Both the position numbers and the translations under genes were made by a program. Shown here piece by piece: positions 1 through 11,683 of a stretch of DNA of 64,000 bases. The stretch comes from Sporobolomyces roseus (Eukaryota > Basidiomycota > Microbotryomycetes > Sporidiobolales > Sporidiobolaceae), in contig JADILM010000001.1 in the NCBI GenBank assembly GCA_016617785.1, positions 434,001 through 498,000 on the forward strand. The letters run 5' to 3'. Below the pieces are notes generated by a model. The model was not told where the DNA came from, searched no databases, and saw nothing but the letters and a program-made list of their open reading frames with translations. Position 1 is the first letter of the stretch; each line of letters starts with the position of its first letter.

Positions 1-2678
1 GACAGTCGAGCTCGCGATAATGTTGTGGAAATGAGAGGGACTGAAAGCGAGCATGTTGAGCCATTTCTATCGAGTCAAGAAGATCAGTACGTGTTCGAGA
101 GTGAAGATCAGAAGAGAGTAATTTACCGGGAGATGTCCAATAGGATCGTGTTCGAAGGAAAAGTCACGCAGGAATCGACCGTCAAAGATAGTCTTCCCGC
201 AATTCCCAAAGCTTTCAATCGCTGCGTTCACGACGATATCTCCTTTGCGAAGATTCGCCCACGCTCCTCGCCCACTTCGCCAGATTTCTCGCTCACATTC
301 CACTATTTCCGTATCGTTCATCCACGATTCACCTTTCGCTGTCGGAACCCAAACTCGCAGTTGAGGTGCTCGGGGAGGTTTGTAGACGGGATTCTTGACT
401 GATCGAAGTTCGGGAAAGGCGGGAGGGGCGAAAGAGTCGGGAGGGAGAAGTGACTGTGAGCGGAGGCGGAAGCAGACTCGGTTCCATGCACGAGTCGTGA
501 CACGAGATATCAAGAGTTTGGAGGGAGGAAGGTGTCCAGAGTGATAGGCTCGAGCATAGCGGGAGTAGTCTTCGAGAGTCAAGGTTTGGCATGCTCGGAA
601 GGCGGCGAGGTCGCGCAGTGTGAGTGTGATGAGATCGGGAGGAGGAGGACCTTGAACGATGTAGGATCGGAAACCTTGAGCTCCGAGGAAACGTTCGAGG
701 ATCAATTCTCGACCATCGTTCTCGAGAGACTGTTTGATTGTTCTTGATGTCTGATGCAGAGCTACGAGATCTTGATACGAGATGAAAGGAAGGAGAAGTC
801 TGAGGATCTGTCGAGAGCAGAGGGAGAATGCGACTTCGATTCGAGGTTGAACTTTAAGAGGTTTGGCCTTTTCTGGTGCCTCCGAGCTTGCATTTCGCCG
901 ATCTGAGACAGCTTGTGGATCGATCGCAACCTTGTCTGAACCTTCGTTGCCCATCTCCTTCCTCTCCCTCTCCCTCGCAGCAGATAAAGCTACCGCCCTC
1001 GGACTCGCTTTCACCCTTCGCGACTCAGTTTCCTGTCTTTCGAACTGGCGATGGGAGATAGGCGAACCTGAGTGAGGTGAAGTATGTAAAATTCGAGACG
1101 CTGTCGGGGATCGAGATGTTTCCGAAGTCCTCAGCCTTGCCGACGTTTCTCTTTGTGAGCGCCGAGTCGGAGTGGTCGATCCACCGGCGTCTTGAGGTAG
1201 TGACGTTGTAATGGGCTGCTGCGAGGAGGGAATCTCGATTCGAGAGGGAATCGGAGGAGTGCGAGAGCGAGGGGGAGGTTTCGAGGAGAGTGTATAGTTC
1301 TTCTCCATCGAGGGTATCGGTGAAGACCTGAGTGCAGCTGAAGATGCCTGGTGAGTCGATGGAACGTCGTCGGAAGGTGAAGGAAGATGGGCGGTACGAG
1401 GCGGAGTCGATTCAGTTTGCAATGGTTCGTAGAGAGGAGTCGAGGGAACGGTATCCGGAGAGGTTGGAAGGACGATCGGGGTATCCTGGAGATTGTCGAC
1501 TGATGAAGAGGGTCGAAACTTGTGTTGAAGCGAAGGTGGAGTGAACGTATCGACCGAAGTGTTTCCTGTAACAACGCCTTCGTCTTCCGACGTCGAAGAC
1601 CCTCTTTCGAAGGTAGAGCTCGTATGATCGGATACATTCTTTGCTAGTGCAGGTCTCGAGCTCGACGCGAGAGGCGAGTTGTAGAAAGCAACGGGAGGAC
1701 GTTGAGAAGGGGAAGAGGTCGAAGAGTGAATCGGAACCCTGTTCGAAGGAGTAGCGTAGTTCAGACGGGCCGAAGAGACGGTACGAGGGGTAGAAGGGGA
1801 TGATGCTGTCGTCTGAAGGTTTGGCGAGAATGACGGAGATTCTTGATTCGGTGAGAAGGAAGAGGTCGAATTGGCTTGTGAGATCGATCGTCGGTAACCT
1901 GTGAGGTATTATGAAGATCAGCATAGCTTTCGACTGGCTCCAGAAGGATCAGATAGATCGTACCTAGTCCCGTCGAATGGTCCTGACTCGTTTGGGGAGA
2001 ACCGAAGGGAGAAGACAGCCCTTGAAAACTCCCATCTTGGACCCTTTCTGTTCGGGGAGATGCAGCATAGAACGAAGAAGAAGGTGGAATACCGACTACA
2101 TCATTTCCTGCGACTGAGTAGTCGACAGATGATGTTGAGCGAGCGAATTTGGCGGAATTTGAGATGGGAGGATTCGTTGAATCTCGTCGAATCGATTGTC
2201 GAGGAGGAGTGTACGAATACTGAGGGTTGTGTGCGAGAGAAGAAACGTGGGAAGAATTGTAAGGACGAGATGGAGACGCATCGAAAGCTCCGAGTGAGGA
2301 TTGGCGTCGAGGATGTTTCGAAGGTAACGGAGGAGGGGACTGCGCTACGTAGTCGTCCATACTTGACTGCCTCCTTGGAGGCATCGCTCCTGGTGGTAGT
2401 GAAGACTGACGGCGAGAAGTTTCGAAAGATTCTCGAGGTGAGAAAGAGTTTCTCGCTTCGATAGTGTACTCGACCGGCAACGGTGGTAAAGCTGGAGGTA
2501 TATCCCGTTCTGGTCTCCTCGTTCCTCCTACCCTCGTAGCTGACTGAGATCTCATTCCCCTTGAGCCTGTATCATGTTGATTGATCGTCCCTCTTCCTCT
2601 CTCCGTCTCTTGAGCCTCTGGACGACTTTGTGCTAGATTTGATGCACTCTTGCGCCTCGAGAGCGAAAAGAGTGGCAT
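1..2678 (-). CDS. Conserved fungal F-box-like protein, 3' end cut by the window
   Basis: I read three exons: 2678-1964, 1898-127 and 66-1, running off the left edge. The first 851 residues are present and no stop is reached. About 590 N-terminal residues are Ser/Pro/Arg-rich and probably disordered. From about residue 590 a folded region begins with an F-box-like helix pair (LLPFISYQDLVALHQTSRTI). It continues to a highly conserved stretch with GDIVVNAAIESFGNCGKTIF and FDGRFLRDFSFEHDPIGHLP. The intron at 126-67 is supported because the exon behind it continues as WLNMLAFSPSHFHN, as I remember from fungal homologues. The intron at 1963-1899 restores the Ser/Pro-rich frame. A role as a ubiquitin-ligase adaptor is inference from the F-box likeness only. 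Confidence 0.75.
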
Positions 2679-3266
2679 CTAATGAGGTGAATTCGGCGAG
2701 CCTTGAGTTTCAGAAGATTAAGAAAGGGAGTGAAACAGCGAGTAGACGGGATTGAGAGATGTCTCCTTGGCTGTTCGATCCGATTGTATAGTCTCTGTGT
2801 GGCGCTTGTTCGATTGGACAAGTGAAGATGAGAGGCGAAGGGAAGCGAGTCGATCCAAAATCGAGCCGTTTCTTCTGAGAAGATCCGCACAGCCCCCTTG
2901 AATAGCTTCGAGATATCAGAAGACGTCGATGCAGCTCGACGAGAGACTGCCTAGGACACGAAGCTGAACTGTGAGTGATTCGTTGAAAATTCGCAACGAT
3001 CTGAATCCAGGTATTCGAAGATGTTTTACACAGACAAGATGAGCTAAGGAGACAGAGGAGGAGACGGAGGGAACAGAGAATTATCCGAATAGACTGATTG
3101 AGGAGTACTGAGGGAGAAGGACAGGGCGAGGGAGAGAGAGAGGGAGAGAGAGGAGAAAGAGGACGGGTAGAGTTGAGCGAAGAGAGAACCAAGATTAATG
3201 ACCTTTCACTTGCGACGCCGACAGCCCTGCTACTAATATTGACATCCACCTTATTACTCATCCTGC
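2679..3266. other. Intergenic, no gene seen
   Basis: This lies upstream of the F-box-like gene and downstream of the KilA-N gene, both on the minus strand. It holds a strongly purine-biased GA tract near 3110-3170. No open frame here looks coding. Confidence 0.5.
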
Positions 3267-5033
3267 TCAACCAAACAGGTAAGGAGCGGCAGCGGTGGCT
3301 CCAACAGCGACTGCGAGACCGAATCCAGCAACCCATCTCCTTCCTTCCGCCGTTTGCTGTTCTTCCATGGGAATCGCAACGACAACGTCTCGACTCGGAA
3401 GGGCTCGTGTCCGTCGTCCTCCTTGAACTGGAACACGTCGTTGTTTTCTTCGGAACAGTTTGCCGAGGAACGAACGGTTGTCGACAATCTTGTCATCTTG
3501 ATCTGCAAGAGTTCCCGAAGTAGGTACTGCTTCCTCGTCGTCCTGTTCGTCTTCGTCTTCTTCGAGAGAACGCTTCTTCTGGGGCGAGGAAGGCGAAGCG
3601 ATTCGACTTTCATCGGCGAGTTCGGAGAGGGTGTGCGAATCTTTGAGGGATTGAACTAATTCTTTCGCTTGAGCGAGTTGGGCTTCGATTTGTTCATCTG
3701 AGGCTACGAGACCGTTCGAAGAGTCGAGAGGTACATCGAGCTTGACTTCAGTTGTTTCCGTAACGATTCCAGTATCTGGCGCGGTGGTGAGGGTTTGAAG
3801 AATCGAGACGCCCTCGGCAGATGCTCCCGAGAGCGCTTGAGGTTCTGCTGCATCAGATGCGGACACCCTCGCACGTTTCGAAGAACGAGGAGATCGAACA
3901 GGAGCCGCCTGTAGACAAACGAAGAATCAGATCGAATCGATACAGGACGAGCCAAGAAGCGACGCACCTCTTTCACCGGGGTTTGCTTAGATTCAGTCGA
4001 GTCATCTGAGCTAGACTTGACTGCCGAATCCACTCCAGGGTTCTCTTCGGGACTGGCGACATAAGTGATGAGTTCGCTCGTGAACCTCGAGATCGAGTAC
4101 TCTTGAGCTAGTTCGAGAGCGCTTTCGGCAGGGATCCTAAACAGAGATTATTATGAGTCGCTTTCTTGGTCAAAGACAGCGTGAGAGAGGAGGACGGACC
4201 AAGTTCCACTCAATTTCTTGCTCTCATCGTCCTCATGTCCAGCTTTAGCGGTATCTCCATACTTTCCTCGACTTCCCGTAGTAATCCATCGCATCTCTAC
4301 TTGTTCGTCTTGTTCAGTAGCGTGAGGGAAAGCAGCTCGAAACATAGATGAGGCTGAAACGGCGTTGGTGTCGAATCGCTTGATGATGTGTCTGTTTGAG
4401 GAAAGCGCTCGTCAGCGTCCGTCAATCTCAATATCGTCCCGATGCCCGTAGATCCTTCTATTCTGTCTCCATCGCTTCGTTCTCTCGTGATCAAAACAAA
4501 CACCTTTGCTCCCTCGACTTCCCCTCTACCTCCTCTCTCCCGGCGTGCTGCGTGATGAAAGTTATTACGCACCCTGGTACACCTTTCGGTACAGGTACCT
4601 TGACCCTAGCGATACCGATCTGACCATTGTCATCTCCCAAATCGAGGATCTGAGTCTTGACGCGGTGAGTCTTCTTCTCTTTCGGATTGGGCGAAGCGGT
4701 CTCTGTACCGCCTACTGGATTCATCAAGCGATTGATGTGCTTGAGAGGAAGAGCTGGACGTTGCGAGCGAGCTACGGCTCGAGGGGAGAGTGCCCTCATC
4801 GAAGGGGATTTGGGAACGGCGAGTCCAGAAGAGGAAGAGCTGATTGAGGTGGGAGTAGGGACTAGAGCTGCTAGAGATGGAGTACCGGCTATGGGTTCGA
4901 GTAGGTGAGCTCCTGATGAGCGAGTTGATCGACTTGATGGACCTGGAGATGTGACAGTTCGGGTTGGAGTCGAATGGCGAGAGGAACGACGTGCACTGGG
5001 AGCAGGCGACTTGCTAGTAGATCGACCAGTCAT
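3267..5033 (-). CDS. Bqt4-like KilA-N/APSES-fold protein with C-terminal membrane anchor
   Basis: Four exons (5033-4504, 4391-4200, 4136-3968, 3908-3267) give 510 aa. Residues 1-140 are a Ser/Arg/Pro-rich tail starting MTGRSTSKSP. Residues about 140-280 form a KilA-N/APSES-type fold, with VPGCVITF, then KRFDTNAVSASSMFRAAFPH and a later IPAESALELAQEYSISRF segment. A long acidic linker follows, containing a Lys/Arg patch (FRRKQRR). The protein ends in one hydrophobic helix, WVAGFGLAVAVGATAAAPYL, at the extreme C-terminus. This layout, a DNA-binding-like domain plus a tail anchor, matches fission-yeast Bqt4, which tethers telomeres to the inner nuclear membrane. The function is inferred from that layout. 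An APSES transcription factor is less likely because of the tail anchor. Confidence 0.82.
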
Positions 5034-5307
5034 CTTATGAGATGGATGCGAGTGGAGGAGAGTGATCAAGTGAATGCAGGGACGATGCAAGGGGAAGAGG
5101 GAGCAGATTTGAACAAAACAACAAGTCTGAAACTTCGACTTCGACCTTGGACGATGACAGAGTAGTATTGCTACAATCGTGAATGCGAAGAATCTATGTA
5201 GGAGGGGAAAAGAACAACGACGTAATATACACAAAATAGAAAAAACATTCGCAGAGGACGAGCGAGCTCCCGGGCTCATTTTCTTTCGCTCTTCAAGCAA
5301 ACAAGCG

Positions 5308-7719
5308 CTATTCCTCCATCTTGACCTCATTCTCTACGGCAGGGACGGGAGCGGGAGCAGGAGCAGGTTCTTCCACCTTTTTCGCCTTGGGAGTTCGAGG
5401 TTTCCTCGCTTTCTTGACGACTGGCTTGACATCCTCTCCGTCCACTCCCTCTTCAGCACTCACTTCCTCCTTGACCTTGCGCTTCCTCGGAGTTGCTGCC
5501 TTCTTCTTCGGAGTTGTAGTCGAAGCTTTCCCTTTCCCCTTTCCTTTCTTCTCCTCTCCATTCTCGAGTTTGATAGGAGGATTGACGACTTGTCCTTCTG
5601 CGTTGACTCCTTCTGGTAGTGGTGCGACACCATGTTCGAGCATCCCATCCTCCTTCTTGAGCTCGTCGAGGTCATTCGCGTTGAGAGGACTTGAGGGAAC
5701 GGTTCCATCGGTAGCTGTATCTTCGTCTTCATCTTTCGCTCCCTTCTTCGGTGTTTTCTTTTTGTTCGACTTGCGACCCGCTGTTTGAGTAGTCTCTTGA
5801 ATCGCAGGAGGACGGAGGGAGTCTGCGAAATCGAGACGAAATCAGCGAAGAGCTTCTCCGATGGTGGCAGACCGAGAAGAGGAGACGTACCATGGAAGAT
5901 TGGGTGTAACCCGTAACGACGGAAGAGGTGGAAAACGGCTTGCTCCTTGTCTTTCGCTTCGATCATGAGATCTGGAAATCAAAGGGAATCGACCGTCGAA
6001 GAGTTAGCCCTGATACGCTTTTGTAGAGTATAAGGGGTCATGAAGCTCACCAATATCATCAGGCAGAGGACTCGGAAGGTTTTGACATCGGTCAGCGTGC
6101 GCTCGACGTTCCTACGAACAATCAAAATGCAACTCTAGTCAGCAACGAAAGAGAGCCTCGGCGATACGAAGCGAGCAAGTACGCACCATGAGAGTCTCTG
6201 CTCCCCTTCTCGGTTCGGACAGATGAAACTTTGTTCGAATTCCTTTCTTCTCCCAAGTAGCGAGAATGCGAGGCATCAATTCTTCGAGAGATTGTGATGA
6301 AGGGTAGATCCAGTCATGGTGATAGTCTGTTCGAGGTGCGAAGCATTCGTGAGTTGGTTTCTGAAAGAGAAGAGCGAAGGGAAATAGCTACATACCGAGT
6401 ACGAGAGGGATATTGAGTTCTTCGCAAATTGGCAAGAGATCGTCGACGTTGAAACACATCTCGTCGTTCTCGAGCACTAAGCGATTCTTGACACCCTGTG
6501 AGAGCTCCTGATACACCGTCTTGAAGCGTTCGATCGTTGTAGGTTTATCGTTGTAAACTCCTCCTCCCTGCACAACAACTCAATCTGGGCTCAGTGGAAT
6601 TCGTCTGGGAAAGGAAAGGGGAGGATCCTAACGTGAATGATCATGACAGAATCTTGATCCAATCCCATGCGATCCATCATTTCGTTGTGATATTCGAGAT
6701 CTCGGAAAGTGTTTTCGACGACTGGTCTTCGAGGTCTGAAAGAACGAAAGGAGCGCCCATTAGTTCTGTCGAAGAGAGATACGAAAGAGAGTTACGTACG
6801 ATCCGAGCTGATTGAATTGTCCAGGATGAGTCGTCAATCTCACTCCTAATCGCTTTGCGGTGTCTCCAGCTTCTTTCAATTCCTTATCAGCGTACTCGAG
6901 GGTGTAGCCATATTCCTTGTGACCAGCGAACGGGAACATTTCGGATGACACTAATGCAACGAGAGCAACGTCAGTTGTGCGACGAGCGAAGCAAGAGAGG
7001 GAGAACGACTGACTTCGCATGAAATAGATGTGGTGAGCGGCGTTCCATTCGATGATCTGCTTCAGGTCCTACAGCAGCGTAGCATTATCGTCTCGTCAGC
7101 GTTCGTCTGATAAGCGGAAGAAGGAGAGACTCAGACTAACGGCCATGTTCTGTCTTCCAATCTCTTTCAGATAAGGCATTCCCTTCTCCTCATCCGTGAT
7201 CGTGCTGATCCTACAAGTTCTCGAGCAGAAGATTGAAGGCTTCTGTGCTCGTAGCACCGTATTTAAGCAAGCGTAACCGAGTCGACCTCTGCGGACAAGA
7301 GCGAAATCAGTTGCGAAGTTCGAAGAAATATCATCGAGTGATTCGACTCACTTGAAAGTTGTCGAGATTTCTTCCATAGGAGGAATGACATAGACTGGAG
7401 GTTCTTTCGGTTTCCTCGCTGCTCGTTTCTTTTTCGGTTCTGGAGGAGGAGTTGCAGGAGGAGAACTCAGTTCCCGTTTCACTTTGCCATTCCCATTCAC
7501 TACTGGCTTCTTCTCCTCCTCGTCTTCCTCTTGCTTGTACTCGTCTGCATCTTGTTCTGCTGGAGGTGTAGGAGGGGAAGGAGTGAGACTCGATGATGGA
7601 GAGCGCGAATGTCGAGACCGTTCAATAGATGCTGCTGCCGCTAGAGTGCGGGCTGCGATGGCAGCTGGTCGTTGTGGTCTAGTCATGAGTGCTGTAGCTT
7701 GTCGTAGCAGTACTTGCAT
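5308..7719 (-). CDS. UVE1: UV-damage endonuclease (UVDE/Uve1 family)
   Basis: Ten exons (7719-7352, 7288-7141, 7068-7014, 6950-6800, 6735-6633, 6567-6396, 6326-6187, 6111-6051, 5971-5891, 5822-5308) give 597 aa. UVDE is a TIM-barrel, metal-dependent nuclease that nicks DNA 5' of UV photoproducts and starts an excision pathway independent of nucleotide excision repair. Family motifs appear in order: RLGYACLNTVLRAQKPSIFC, SSEMFPFAGH, LTTHPGQFNQLGS, VMIIHGGGVYNDK, RLVLENDE, LVLDYHHDW, FHLSEPRRGAETL and ERRAHADRC. The His, Glu and Asp ligand positions appear intact. The first 30 residues (MQVLLRQATALMTRPQRP) are Arg/Ala-rich without acids, like a mitochondrial presequence. The last exon adds a 170-residue Lys/Pro/Ala/Glu-rich tail. 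The ATG at 7719 is the first in frame; the frame stays open upstream, so a further 5' exon is possible. Confidence 0.95.
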
Positions 7720-8042
7720 CCACTTGAGGAAGCAAGAAGTTGATTGAAAGAAGAGAAAAGTTGAACTTCGTCATCGATTTTGAAACTTTGATCTCCTTCC
7801 AAGCTCCTTCTCATACTCGCGAGATCGACCATTTTCCAGTAGCTGAAAAGGCCGCTCTGACGAGTGATGTCCAAAGTGGCAGTAGCGACGAGAGAGACTG
7901 TTGAATCTGGCTCGCGAATTTTGCGCGACGATCGATGAAAGCTTTTTTTCGAATTTTGCAACTTCCTCGCTTTATCCCCTTCGATGACACCAGAAGCTCG
8001 ACTACAGTAAAAAGACGTCGCTCGACGCCGTGTGGTGCCCGA
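7720..8042. other. Intergenic, no gene seen
   Basis: This separates two minus-strand genes and is presumably the UVDE promoter plus the 3' UTR of the gene to its right. No recognised site or coding frame. Confidence 0.5.
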
Positions 8043-9080
8043 CTAAAACGACATGCCTCCTTCCTCACTTTCTGCTCCAATGTAACCGATTCGTTTTGCG
8101 GTGCGAAGACTAATTCTTCCGAGAGAATGACTCTCTTTGTGATGTTCAAGGTAGTTGCTGAGGTCTTGCGCGTTCTTGATTATCCACTCCGGACGCTGAG
8201 AAGGAAAACATGTGTCAACACTTTTCAAGCGCAAACGCAGAAGTCGAAAAAGAGAGATCACCTCGTTTTCGATATCCTCAAGTTCAGTAATCTCTCCGGG
8301 GTCAGGCTATTCACGGAGCTGATGCATGTTGAGTGTCTCGCTGACAACGATCGATACGTGAACTAACGTACCAGAGGTTCCCAATTTCTAACTCTTTCGG
8401 CGGCCACAATCAGCTTGATGCGGATGAACCTCATATCCCTGTCCGGGAGTCTACTGTGCTTCAAGTGCTTCCTCATCTCGAACCTCCCTGTGTCGGCAGG
8501 ATTGCAGAAGTCGTAGCCTCGTTTGCCGAAGAAATCCGCGATTTCATCGATCATCGATTCGAGCTCAAAACGGTTGGACTTCCGACAGTGCAAAACGTTC
8601 TCATAGATGTGACTTGACAGGAAAGGATGTAACCGTAGCGGAGCCTGAACAGTGTGGTGAGATTGTAGCATCAGCCATAAAAGGCGTGGAGACGAAAGTG
8701 AAGCTTAGCTTACGTCGCGAACGGCTTCGTCTACGGTCTCATTTGCGGAAATGTATCGCTTGATATCGAAGTCCCGATTTGCACCCTGGGTATCGCCCGG
8801 ATTGAGGTCATGCTGCGCGTGTAGAGACGGCTGAATAAGTACAGAAGACACAGAAGAACTTCGATTGGAAGCTCACGAAAGCGATGAGCTCGCCTCGATG
8901 TAGTCGATTGAGAGTGTTCAGGAGTTTCCACATGACGACTTGCGTCTGATCAAGGTTGGCTTGGAGGTATCCATTGATCCGATTTGCGCTCGGAAGCCAC
9001 ATTTCGGTAGGTTCGCCTCGAGACGTGCCATAATCACAGATCTGTTGGATAAGCGTCTGAGGCGTATGTATAGAAGCCAT
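8043..9080 (-). CDS. Hypothetical protein, five exons
   Basis: Exons 9080-8877, 8830-8714, 8644-8372, 8306-8262 and 8195-8043 join in frame to 263 aa. The first intron (8876-8831) is only 46 nt. I do not recognise the family. The protein is soluble, mixed and without low-complexity stretches. A middle region has HPFLSSHIYENVLHCRKSNR and FFGKRGYDFCNPADTGRFEM. The C-terminal part contains RPEWIIKNAQDLSNYLEHHK and ends EEGGMSF. There is no signal peptide or membrane helix. Codon use and introns look like the neighbours'. It is divergent from the GCV1 gene and shares a 450-bp promoter region with it. Confidence 0.7.
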
Positions 9081-9530
9081 GCAGCAAGGTCGTGGTGAGA
9101 AGCTGGTAGTCAAGAGTGGAAGAGAGGAGGTAGGGGAGGACAGTCGAAAACCGCGTGGGAGCGGTTATAGAATTCTGATCAAGATCTCTTCACCCCTCTC
9201 ACAGCGAAGATGGAGCAGAGTGCAAGGGCTGCAGCTAGGTCTCTACTTGGAGCTAGCTTTGCGAAAGGGAAGAGCAAGGAGGATTTCGCAAGCTCCGAGA
9301 AAGTCAATGCTATAAGACTCCACTGCTATTCTGCTCCCTTTCACCTTTCTCTTTAATATCCCTTCACCACAAAGTCGACATCAACTCACCTCAGTCGTCT
9401 TGACGCTTATCGGCGTTCCGCTCTCTTGAGTTGCCTTTAGTTCCTACAAAAACGCTTTTAAAGGCAGCTCACGAACTCATCAAGAGTCAAAACCTATTCC
9501 CTTTGCCCCTTCTCCCGTTACACTTCAAAG
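9081..9530. promoter_or_regulatory. Divergent intergenic region between the hypothetical gene and GCV1
   Basis: The 450 bp between two divergent start codons must hold both promoters. The right part (9330-9530) is C/T-rich, as often seen ahead of fungal start codons. No specific factor site was identified. Confidence 0.5.
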
Positions 9531-11426
9531 ATGCTATCTCGTCCAACACTAGCCCCCTTGCGCTCTCTCGCTCGTTCTGCTTCTTCAACTTCTTCAGTGA
9601 GAGCCCCACTTCATCCTGTCTTCCTTTCCTCCTGATCCCTCTACTGACAAGCGCACACCGCTACCACTCGAAACGATAGGGCTCAGTCAAGCGTACAGCC
9701 TTGTACGACTTTCACAAAGAGGCTCGTCATGGAGGCAAGATGGTTCAATTCGCTGGATGGGAAATGCCTTTAGTCTACGAGGGAACTCACAAGAACCGCG
9801 TAGCTGGTGGTGCAGGTAAGTCAACCATTCACTCCTATGCAATCTGGCTCTCCTGGAATAGAGAGTAGGGAGCGAATCATCGGGAGACGGAGTGGGAGAT
9901 GAATCATGAGTCTTCATGAACGACAGATAGTGGAGCGCAGCAGTAGAGCGTGAATAACAGCGACTGACCTATCAAAACTTTGACCCTACAGTCGCCGAAC
10001 ATCATCAAGTTCGAAGTTCTTCTGGTCTTTTCGATGTTTCGCACATGGTACAATCAACGTAAGCCTCGGTCTCCCTACGTACTGACTCATCGACGTGTGG
10101 CACGGCTGATCATACTTGCCAAAGGGCAGTTACCAAGGACCTGGAGCTGTCAAATTCCTCGAATACCTCCTTCCCGCTTCTCTCGCCTCACTTCCTGTCC
10201 CTCCCGTTTCAGTCGACGCCAATACGAGCTTGCGATCGACCCTGAGTGTCCTCCTTAAAGAAGATGGAGGCATTTTGGACGATTGCATGGTGACGAGATG
10301 GGGAGAAGATGCGTGAGTTTCGCGTATTCCTTACTCTAGCACTCGAATATAGGCTGATCACGTTCACATCGGAATCAGGTTCTATCTCGTGACGAATGCT
10401 GGACGAGCCGATGTCGATTTGCCCTGGATTCAATCGCAACTCGAGAAATGGAATGCTTCGAACGACAAAGTCGAAATGAAAGTTCTCGACGATGCAGCTC
10501 TTATCGCTCTACAAGGTGAGCCTCGCCAACGCTGACTATTCATCAGACCATGAGTACTGATTTCTCTCGCTCGTTAGGTCCTCAATCACATGTCGCGCTT
10601 CAAAGGCTTCTCCCCTCTACTCAGTCCCTCCAAAAGCTTCTCACATTCGGTACCTCTCTCCACATTCCGATTCCCTCTCTCTCATCCTCCTGTCCACCTC
10701 TTCATATCGCTCGAGGAGGTTACACTGGAGAAGACGGTTTCGAGATCTCAGTTCCATCGAAACATGCTGCCGATTTCGCAGGAATGCTGTTGGAACAAGA
10801 AGAGGTCAATTTGGCTGGATTGGCTGCGAGAGATAGTTTGAGATTGGAAGCTGGACTGTGCTTGTACGGAAACGATCTCGACGAGAGTGTAGGAGTCGGA
10901 GAGGCGGGATTGAATTGGGTCGTCGGTAAATACAGCTTCCTTCTCAGTCATTAAACGATTGTCTTGTTCGTCTTGTTCAATAGCTGATCATTTGCGCTGA
11001 AATACAGGCAAGGATCGAAGGACAGAGGGCGCTTTCATCGGTAGTTCTCGAACTCTGAAAGAACTTGCGAAAGGAGGATGTTCTCGAAAACGAGTTGGAT
11101 TAGTGATCGAGAAAGGTGCTCCTGCACGAGGTAAGCCCTTCTTTCTTCGTCTCTTCTCTGTGAGCCCGACTCTGAACATTCTTCCGGTTCGATCAGAGGG
11201 CGCGACTATCTTCTCACCTCAAGATCCCTCAACTCCAATCGGTCGAATCACTTCTGGAATTCCTTCTCCTTCGCTCAAGCAGAACATCGCAATGGGATAT
11301 GTCGAGACGAAAGGAGGCTTGAACAAGAAAGGTAGTGAAGTGTTGGTCGAGGTGCGAGGGAAAATGAGAAAAGCTCAAGTGGTCGCAATGCCTTGGATTA
11401 AACCGGGTTACTACAGGGGGGATTAG
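9531..11426 (+). CDS. GCV1: Glycine cleavage system T protein (aminomethyltransferase), mitochondrial
   Basis: Eight exons (9531-9596, 9680-9815, 9992-10058, 10130-10312, 10379-10515, 10578-10925, 11008-11130, 11197-11426) give 429 aa. The T protein takes the aminomethyl group from H protein and makes 5,10-methylene-tetrahydrofolate and ammonia in the mitochondrial matrix. The presequence [20 protein letters not shown] is Arg/Ser-rich without acids. Family motifs include [75 protein letters not shown] and the C-terminal AMGYVETK. The acceptor at 10129 was chosen because it gives [17 protein letters not shown], matching the family. Length fits the fungal enzyme. Confidence 0.96.
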
Positions 11427-11683
11427 GACGACAAAGTGAGAATCTCTTGATCACTTGGGGCAAGGGTTGTAAAGGTAGTTTGCGTAATCAGTAACATGAG
11501 CGATTGAACTGAGTCTTTTACCGGAATCCGCGGTTCTCAAGGGAGAGCTTTCAATCTCCTGTTCTGTCTCTTATCCTTTCACTATACCTCACCTTTCCCG
11601 ACTACTCTTGCACCTGATCCTACGTACAGACCATCGCATCAGGAAAGTTTGCTCACGTTCGCGCGCCACTGACGAGAACAAAC

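Noticed and set aside
1761..1898. Apparent continuation of the F-box-like gene's first frame past 1963 without splicing
   Set aside because: It stops at 1761 in non-conserved sequence. Splicing 1963-1899 leads into a long Ser/Pro frame that reaches the conserved domain.
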